Assembly (NCBI GenBank): GCA_018623895.1
Contig: JAAZUY010000013.1
Span: forward strand, 1 to 10,817
DNA length: 10,817 nucleotides
DNA from: a bacterium
GTDB lineage: Bacteria > Bacillota_I > Bacilli_A > Acholeplasmatales > Acholeplasmataceae
Direction of reading: 5' to 3'
Part shown: positions 6,533-10,817 of the stretch, piece by piece
Numbering within the stretch: position 1 is the first letter of the stretch
Layout: each line of letters begins with the position of its first letter
The notes under the pieces: generated by a model
The model's database searches: none
What the model was told of the DNA's origin: nothing
Seen by the model: only the letters and a program-made list of their open reading frames with translations
Made by a program: the position numbers and the translations under genes

Positions 6533-7030
6533 AAACACTTTAATTTCATACAAGAAAATAATCATTACATAAGTTGAGCTTTTGCTTTGGTCAATAAAAC
6601 CAAATATAAAGGCACCAATAAATATAAAACACCAAGATATAAAATTCTTTTTAATTTTAAGATTTATCAATAGCAAAGATAGAATTAATGACAGTATGTA
6701 TGCAAATAAAGACGTAAAGATTGAATTTGGAAACAAGAATAATAATAATATCGGTTCAACGTTTAACAGAGAGTATATATATAAAAAAGATTTTTTTTTA
6801 TTTAATGATTGAAAAAAAGATGTATTTTTTAAGAAAAATATATTTAAAAACATGTAAAGGACTAATGTTAGAAGCATGATGTATACATAAAAATTTGAAA
6901 ATAATTCTAGTCCCTCTAAATAAAATAAAACCCCATTAAAAAACAACAAAGATAATAAAAATGATATCAATAATTTCAAGCTTATTTTTGATGTGAATAA
7001 AGGAGATTTTTTCAATGTTTTTTTAGTCAT
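6515..7030 (-). CDS. Unknown six-helix membrane protein
   Basis: I do not recognise a family for this 171-residue protein. It is extremely hydrophobic, with probable membrane helices at about 18-38, 47-67, 82-101, 104-124, 130-146 and 152-168, and a positively charged N-terminus (KK, KK, K) that should face the cytoplasm. Lysine-rich loops (KNTSFF..KKK at about 68-80, KIKK at 125-128) also suggest inner loops. Pro93 and Glu92 lie in the third helix and could be functional. The ATG at 7030 has an SD (AGGA at 7040-7037) and an extended -10 promoter further upstream, which supports a real gene even though it is very AT-rich. It is divergent from the rhodanese operon and overlaps the 3' end of the Sua5 gene tail to tail. 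Confidence 0.78.
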   Translation of the reverse strand: MTKKTLKKSPLFTSKISLKLLISFLLSLLFFNGVLFYLEGLELFSNFYVYIMLLTLVLYMFLNIFFLKNTSFFQSLNKKKSFLYIYSLLNVEPILLLFLFPNSIFTSLFAYILSLILSLLLINLKIKKNFISWCFIFIGAFIFGFIDQSKSSTYVMIIFLYEIKVFSIFNT

Positions 7031-7060
7031 GATAATTCCTAAGATTTTAAGTTTAAAGTA

Positions 7061-7069
7061 TGATAAAAT
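7061..7069 (+). promoter_or_regulatory. Extended -10 promoter of the rhodanese/two-component operon
   Basis: TGATAAAAT (TGn-TAAAAT) ends 10 nt before the ATG at 7080. Transcription would begin near 7076, leaving about 4 nt of leader and no SD. The element overlaps the opposing minus-strand promoter. Confidence 0.55.
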
Positions 7070-7076
7070 TATAACA
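7068..7076 (-). promoter_or_regulatory. Extended -10 promoter of the membrane-protein gene
   Basis: TGTTATAAT on the minus strand (7076-7068) is a full TGn-TATAAT. Transcription would begin at about 7061, giving a leader of about 30 nt with the AGGA site. It overlaps by 2 bp the extended -10 element of the opposite strand (7061-7069). Confidence 0.6.
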
Positions 7077-7079
7077 TAG

Positions 7080-7409
7080 ATGAGTAAAACTAATAAAAAG
7101 AACCAAATAATCGATAATTTTTATAAAGAAAATTATACTCTTATTGATGTTAGATCAAAAGAAGAGTATGTTTTGGGTCATTTAAAAGGTTCAATCAATT
7201 TTGAACTTGAAAAATTATTTAAAAATTATAAGATAAAGCTGAATAAAAAGAGTAAATACTTATTATACTGTCATTCTGGAAATCGTAGCCAAATCGCCAT
7301 GGATTTTTTGCATTCAAAAGGCTATGAGAATATTTTAAATATTGGTGGAATAATTGATTTTCCAACTGAAATGTTAGATATGGATAACAATGAAGAAAAT
7401 TATTACTAA
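7080..7409 (+). CDS. Single-domain rhodanese (GlpE/PspE-like sulfurtransferase)
   Basis: This is a 109-residue cytoplasmic rhodanese domain with no signal peptide. It has the opening block LIDVRSKEEYVLGHLKGSIN at 21-40 (the family's IDVR-x-x-x-E-[FY]-x-x-G-H-[IL]-x-G-[AS]-x-N) and the active-site loop YCHSGNRSQ with catalytic C64 in CHSGNRS, the CxxGxR form of active sulfurtransferases. The closing block, GYENILNIGGI, also fits. Such proteins carry persulfide sulfur from thiosulfate or other donors to acceptors, and the acceptor here is unknown. It is the first gene of an apparent operon: the response regulator starts 20 nt later. No SD precedes the ATG, and the -10 box ends 10 nt upstream, so the message is nearly leaderless. 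Confidence 0.92.
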   Translation: MSKTNKKNQIIDNFYKENYTLIDVRSKEEYVLGHLKGSINFELEKLFKNYKIKLNKKSKYLLYCHSGNRSQIAMDFLHSKGYENILNIGGIIDFPTEMLDMDNNEENYY

Positions 7410-7429
7410 AAAGAAAAGGAAGTAAAAAA

Positions 7430-8101
7430 ATGCAAAAAATTTTTTTTGTTGAAGATGATGATGGAATTAACTTTATAATTAAAAAAACATTAGATAATTC
7501 AAACTTTAAAAGCGAAGGTTTTAAAAAAGGACTTCATTTTATAGAAAAGTTCAAGGAAGAAAAGCCATCACTTGTTTTGTTAGATTTAATGCTTCCAGAT
7601 GTTTCAGGATTTGAATTGATTAAGTATATAAGAAAAACAGATCAAAAAATACCGATAATTGTAGTATCTGCTTTTCAAGATGAAACTCAAAAAGTTCAAG
7701 CATTTGATTTGGGTGCGGATGATTATATTGTAAAACCTTTTGGAATATTAGAACTAACATCTAGAATAAAGTCAAAACTTAGAAAGGTTTCAGTTGAATT
7801 GACATTAAGTTTTGAGGATTTAGTCATGTATCCTAAAAAGAGAATTGTTCAAAATAAACTAAAAAAAATTAATCTTACTGTTAAGGAGTTTGATATATTA
7901 AAATATATTTTGATTAACAAGGAAAACATTGTAAGTAAAGAAGAAATATATAAGAGCGTGTGGAATTCAAATGTTTTTGTTGAATCAAGGACATTAGATG
8001 TTCACGTTAAATCATTAAGAAAAAAATTAATTGATTGTAATGTTAACTTTCTTATAAAAACTGTTCGCGGAATAGGATATAAAATTGAAAAAAAGATATG
8101 A
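7430..8101 (+). CDS. OmpR/PhoB-family response regulator
   Basis: This 223-residue two-domain regulator has a receiver domain (about 1-118) with the acidic pair D9/D10, the phospho-acceptor D52 in LLDLMLPD, the switch Ser80 in VVSAF and K102 in IVKPFG, so the phosphorylation site is complete. The OmpR-type winged helix (about 125-223) shows LTVKEFDIL, a recognition helix SRTLDVHVKSLRKKL and the wing TVRGIGYK. It should bind direct repeats in DNA when phosphorylated by the kinase encoded next. The SD AAGGAAG lies 7 nt before the ATG. The last 17 nt overlap the kinase gene, so translation is coupled. It resembles PhoP/WalR-type regulators, but the sequence alone does not tell which regulon. Confidence 0.96.
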   Translation: MQKIFFVEDDDGINFIIKKTLDNSNFKSEGFKKGLHFIEKFKEEKPSLVLLDLMLPDVSGFELIKYIRKTDQKIPIIVVSAFQDETQKVQAFDLGADDYIVKPFGILELTSRIKSKLRKVSVELTLSFEDLVMYPKKRIVQNKLKKINLTVKEFDILKYILINKENIVSKEEIYKSVWNSNVFVESRTLDVHVKSLRKKLIDCNVNFLIKTVRGIGYKIEKKI

Positions 8102-9380
8102 AAAATTAAGAAATAAAATAATATCTATTGGATTATTTTTAGCAATAGTGTTTTCAATATTAAGCTTAATTTTCGATTTCAAAATCACAATCTTTGCTAA
8201 TCTTATTTTATTAATTGGTGTTTTTTGTTATCTAATTTTTACCAGATTTAAAGAAAAAAATTCAAAAAAATTAGTTAAATCAAATAAATTCGTAAATTCA
8301 TTAGAAAATTTAAAATCAAAAGACATTAGATATTTTAATCAAGGAAACAACGAGGTTAAGACTAATGAAAAAAATATCTCATTAGCATTTCAAATACTTG
8401 AAAAAATTCACAATGCAGCTGCTGTTCTTGAAAAAGATAATCTAGTCATGTTTTTTAATAAGGCATTCAAGAATCTATTTAAAATAGAAAAGTTTGAAAA
8501 AATAAAATTTGAAAAGTTAAATATTCCGATTAAACTTATTGAATTTCTTGCTAAATACAATAAATCAAAAACGAATAATTTCAGACTAATACATGATGAA
8601 AAAAATTATGTAGTAGTTTTTCATGAATTGAAACTAGATTTTTTGAATTCATATACGGTTATTACAATTAATGATGTAACTCTAGAAACAACAATATCAA
8701 ATTTAAAAAAAGATTTTATTTCTTACGCATCACATGAGCTCAAGTCTCCATTGACATTAATAAAGGGCAATGCTGAACTATTAAAGCATGGGATGGTTAA
8801 GGATGAGGAGTACAAAAAAGTAGTATCGAATATTTCAAAACAAACAGATTTAATGAGCAATATTATTGAAGATATGTTGATGCTTTCTAGGTTAGAAAAC
8901 TTCAAAGAGTCTCAAGATGTAGAAATGAATTTAAAAGAAAAAATTAACGAAATCTTAGAATTGATGAGACCACTGATTATAAAAAAGAACATTTCTATTA
9001 TTACTAATTGTGAAAATATAAAGTACAATGCTGATCCAATGGATATAATGAAGTTATTAAAAAACATAATTGAAAACGCAGTTATATATTCAAAAAATAA
9101 TTCAAAAATAGAAATAAACTTACTCAGAACCAACAAAATGATTATATTTATTGTCAAAGATAATGGAATCGGAATACCTTTGGAGCATCAAGAAAGAATA
9201 TTTGAAAGGTTTTATAGGATAAATTCAAACAACAAAAAAGAAGGAACGGGTCTTGGTTTAGCGATAGTTAAACATGTTGTTCAAAAATATAAGGGTAAAT
9301 ATATAATAAAATCTAAACCAAATTATGGGACAACGTTGCAGATTGAATTACCAACAAAAAAAATCAAGGAAAACCCTTGA
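8085..9380 (+). CDS. Membrane histidine kinase, PhoR/WalK-like
   Basis: This 431-residue sensor kinase is the partner of the preceding regulator. Two membrane helices (about 12-30 and 36-53) are joined by an outer loop of only about 5 residues, so there is no extracytoplasmic sensor domain. A PAS-like region (about 100-200) follows a basic linker. The dimerisation/phosphotransfer domain has FISYASHELKSPLTLI with phospho-acceptor H217. The ATPase domain has the N box around N331, G1 DNGIGIP at 359-365, the F box ERFYRI and G2 GTGLGLA at 387-393, so all catalytic motifs are present. The start is a TTG at 8085 with AGGA at 8074-8077; no in-frame ATG precedes the first helix, and the only nearby ATG (8098) is in another frame. 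The terminator stem overlaps its last codons. Confidence 0.95.
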   Translation: MKKRYEKLRNKIISIGLFLAIVFSILSLIFDFKITIFANLILLIGVFCYLIFTRFKEKNSKKLVKSNKFVNSLENLKSKDIRYFNQGNNEVKTNEKNISLAFQILEKIHNAAAVLEKDNLVMFFNKAFKNLFKIEKFEKIKFEKLNIPIKLIEFLAKYNKSKTNNFRLIHDEKNYVVVFHELKLDFLNSYTVITINDVTLETTISNLKKDFISYASHELKSPLTLIKGNAELLKHGMVKDEEYKKVVSNISKQTDLMSNIIEDMLMLSRLENFKESQDVEMNLKEKINEILELMRPLIIKKNISIITNCENIKYNADPMDIMKLLKNIIENAVIYSKNNSKIEINLLRTNKMIIFIVKDNGIGIPLEHQERIFERFYRINSNNKKEGTGLGLAIVKHVVQKYKGKYIIKSKPNYGTTLQIELPTKKIKENP

Positions 9381-9388
9381 TTTTTTTT
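9361..9388 (+). terminator. Rho-independent terminator of the two-component operon
   Basis: AAATCAAGG (9361-9369) pairs with CCTTGATTT (9375-9383) around the loop AAAAC, with the T run to 9388. The stem begins within the kinase frame and includes its TGA (9378-9380). The A run before the stem could also serve the minus strand. Confidence 0.88.
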
Positions 9389-9398
9389 AATAATTAAT

Positions 9399-9435
9399 AT
9401 ATTATTAGAAACAATAATATACACATCAATGTGTA
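9399..9435. repeat. Two adjacent dyad-symmetry sites upstream of nrdI
   Basis: The first is ATATTATT (9399-9406) and AATAATAT (9413-9420), a perfect 8-bp inverted repeat with a 6-nt centre. The second, sharing its end, is the 16-bp palindrome TACACATCAATGTGTA (9420-9435, mismatched only at the central CA). They lie between the terminator and the nrdI start and could be operators. The ACAC...GTGT arms recall NrdR boxes, but the arm spacing is 2 bp shorter than in the known consensus. Confidence 0.5.
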
Positions 9436-9452
9436 AAAATTTTTTTATTATT

Positions 9453-9458
9453 AGGTGG
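9453..9458 (+). promoter_or_regulatory. Shine-Dalgarno selecting the TTG start of nrdI
   Basis: AGGTGG lies 7 nt before the TTG at 9466. There is no in-frame ATG before the flavodoxin loop, so this site decides the start. Confidence 0.8.
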
Positions 9459-9465
9459 AAATCGA

Positions 9466-9822
9466 TTGATAGTTGTATATGATTCATTAACGGGAAATAC
9501 TAAAAAAGCAGCAGAAAAGCTCGGAATGAAGACAAAAAAAATAAATAGTTATGAAAATGATGATGATGAAAAAGTTTTTTTAATGACCAGGTCCCAAGGG
9601 TTTGGTGAAGTTCCAATAACTACATTAGAATTCTTAAATAAATACTCAAAAAGAGTTGTTGGAGTTGCAGTTTCAGGTAATAAAAATTGGGGAAAAAATT
9701 TTGGAAAAGCTGGAAGAATCATTGAATCTAAATATAATATTCCACTAGTTTGTATATTTGAAGGAATAGGATTCGATCAAGAAATAAAAAAAATTAAAGA
9801 TTTCTTGTTAAGGTCTATTTAA
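9466..9822 (+). CDS. nrdI: NrdI, flavodoxin-like activator of class Ib ribonucleotide reductase
   Basis: This 118-residue FMN protein, when reduced, supplies the oxidant (superoxide) that assembles the Mn(III)2-tyrosyl radical cofactor in NrdF of the class Ib ribonucleotide reductase. It opens with IVVYDSLTGNTKKAA, the phosphate-binding loop of NrdI flavodoxins. It then has MTRSQGFGEVP (about 40-50), where other NrdI proteins carry the flavin loop, and VSGNKNWGKNFGKAG at about 69-83, a very typical NrdI block. The tail is IPLVCIFEGIGFDQEI, as in the family. The length is normal for NrdI. Translation starts at TTG with a good SD. It is followed after 114 nt by nrdE, which has its own putative promoter. 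NrdF should lie beyond the window edge. Confidence 0.94.
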   Translation: MIVVYDSLTGNTKKAAEKLGMKTKKINSYENDDDEKVFLMTRSQGFGEVPITTLEFLNKYSKRVVGVAVSGNKNWGKNFGKAGRIIESKYNIPLVCIFEGIGFDQEIKKIKDFLLRSI

Positions 9823-9846
9823 AGGAATTTTTTTTCCAAAAAGATC

Positions 9847-9884
9847 GTAAATATTTACAGTAAATTTAAGATATAGTGTAAAAT
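9847..9884 (+). promoter_or_regulatory. Putative nrdE promoter with overlapping palindrome
   Basis: TTTACA (9854-9859) can act as -35 with TGTAAA (9877-9882, 17 bp) or TAAAAT (9879-9884, 19 bp) as -10. The -35 overlaps the perfect 12-bp palindrome GTAAATATTTAC (9847-9858), which could be an operator. No terminator follows nrdI, so nrdE may also be co-transcribed with it. Confidence 0.45.
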
Positions 9885-9936
9885 TAAAATAAACTAATCA
9901 TAGTCAGACACCAAAGAAAAAAAAGAGGTGAATTGT

Positions 9937-10817
9937 ATGGATCGTTCAATGATTCCAGAATGGATAATACTAAACAATCAAATAATAGATGAAAATGGAG
10001 AAATTAAAAGCCTTAATAAAGATAAAGATGCAGTGAGATCTTATTTTTTAAATTACGTTAATAAAAAAACACAATTTTTTCATTCTCTCGAGGAAAAAAT
10101 TGAATATCTAATTGAAAACGAATATTATGAATCTAGAATATTTAAACCATATACAATGAAGCAGATTCATGAAATATATAACATAGCATACAAGGCAAAA
10201 TTTAGATTTCCATCTTATATGGGGGCATTTAAATTTTATAATGATTATGCACTAAAATCCCGAGACGGAAATAATTTTCTAGAGAGGTATGAAGACAGAT
10301 TATCCGTAAACGCCCTCTACCATGCAGGAGGAGATTTTCAGAAGGCAAAACGTATAATTCATTCTCTTATTTCTCAGGATTTTACTCCCGCAACACCAAC
10401 TCTTCTTAACACAGGTAAAAGACATAGAGGAGAGTTTGTTTCCTGCTTCTTGATGGAAGCTGGTGATTCATTAAATGATATTTCTAGAATTTCAGAATTT
10501 TCTATGCAACTATCCAAAATCGGCGGCGGTGTTTCAATAAATCTATCAAACCTAAGAGCAAAAGGTGAATCTATAAAAGGAATACCTAACGTTTGTAAAG
10601 GTGTAGTTGGTGTTATGAAATTACTTGATAATAATTTCAGATATGCAGATCAGATGGGTCAAAGAACTGGAGCAGGTGCTGTGTATTTGAACGTTTTTCA
10701 TTCAGACATTGAAGATTTTTTACAAACAAAAAAATTAAATGCCGATGATGACATTAGAGTAAAAACGTTATCTATGGGTGTGGTAATCCCAGATAAAATG
10801 ATAGAGTTAGCAAAAGA
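9937..10817 (+). CDS. nrdE: NrdE, class Ib ribonucleotide reductase large subunit, 5' part
   Basis: The frame is open from ATG 9937 to the window edge (293 complete codons of about 700 expected), so the gene is cut by the window and is not necessarily broken. NrdE reduces ribonucleoside diphosphates to deoxynucleotides with the NrdF radical. The N-terminus lacks an ATP-cone, as in class Ib. Recognisable blocks are FFHSLEEKIEYL, KFRFPSYMGAFKFY, QDFTPATPTLLNTG, EFVSCFL with the redox-active Cys at 170, QLSKIGGGVSINLSNLR, RTGAGAVYLNVFHSDIEDFL and KTLSMGVVIPD. All follow the NrdE pattern. The SD GAGGTG is at 9925-9930. The locus order nrdI-nrdE is the usual class Ib order; nrdF (and nrdH, if present) are not in the window. 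Confidence 0.96.
   Translation, partial: MDRSMIPEWIILNNQIIDENGEIKSLNKDKDAVRSYFLNYVNKKTQFFHSLEEKIEYLIENEYYESRIFKPYTMKQIHEIYNIAYKAKFRFPSYMGAFKFYNDYALKSRDGNNFLERYEDRLSVNALYHAGGDFQKAKRIIHSLISQDFTPATPTLLNTGKRHRGEFVSCFLMEAGDSLNDISRISEFSMQLSKIGGGVSINLSNLRAKGESIKGIPNVCKGVVGVMKLLDNNFRYADQMGQRTGAGAVYLNVFHSDIEDFLQTKKLNADDDIRVKTLSMGVVIPDKMIELAK

Noticed and set aside
9420..9435. Canonical NrdR box before nrdI
   Set aside because: The arms ACAC and GTGT are 6 bp apart instead of 8 in the consensus, so I list it only as a dyad.
9823..9840. Terminator after nrdI (GGAA, T run, TTCC)
   Set aside because: The stem would be 4 bp with the T run in the loop; not a terminator.
1..10817. Mycoplasma genetic code (TGA read as Trp)
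   Set aside because: The lipoprotein, Sua5 and kinase frames end at TGA in sensible places, and tryptophans in conserved positions are TGG.
1..10817. tRNA, rRNA, CRISPR array, insertion sequence or phage genes
   Set aside because: No cloverleaf-like sequence, regular repeat-spacer pattern, transposase or integrase frame was seen on either strand.

Overview
The window reads as chromosomal DNA from a low-GC, Gram-positive-lineage bacterium, possibly wall-less or close to the Mollicutes (Izemoplasma/Acholeplasma-like). The evidence is strong AT bias in most genes, SD sites of the AGGAGG type, a CcpA-type cre site, rho-independent terminators with long T runs, a class Ib ribonucleotide reductase locus, OmpR/PhoR-type signalling and a lipobox lipoprotein. 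Several genes stop at TGA and tryptophan is read from TGG, so this is the standard bacterial code and not the mycoplasma code. The host assignment is inference.

Layout: (1) 1-430, the 3' end of an SPFH/band-7 protein and a bidirectional terminator. (2) 446-1291, on the minus strand, a microbial rhodopsin with the NDQ motif of light-driven sodium pumps (KR2 type). It has a consensus sigma-A promoter (TTGACA, 17 bp, TATAAT) with a full-consensus cre site inside it. (3) 1404-2535, a split chromate-transporter (CHR) pair. (4) 2565-5561, a 998-residue acidic lipoprotein with two N-terminal Fn3-like repeats. (5) 5558-6532, the tRNA t6A enzyme Sua5/TsaC, whose terminator-promoter junction is buried in the 3' end of the lipoprotein gene. 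(6) 6515-7030, on the minus strand, an unknown six-helix membrane protein. (7) 7080-9380, an apparent operon of a single-domain rhodanese, an OmpR-family response regulator and a PhoR-like histidine kinase. (8) 9466-10817, nrdI and the 5' part of nrdE, with dyad-symmetry sites in front of each.

The standout is the rhodopsin. It is a sodium-pump-type rhodopsin in an apparently Firmicute/Mollicute-like genome, with a promoter that suggests carbon catabolite control. This would tie light-driven sodium export to sugar availability. No retinal or carotenoid gene is visible in the window, so the chromophore source must lie elsewhere or be external. A second theme is very compact transcription starts: several extended -10 elements lie only 4-17 bp before the start codon, which predicts leaderless or nearly leaderless mRNAs, and one pair of divergent promoters overlaps physically.
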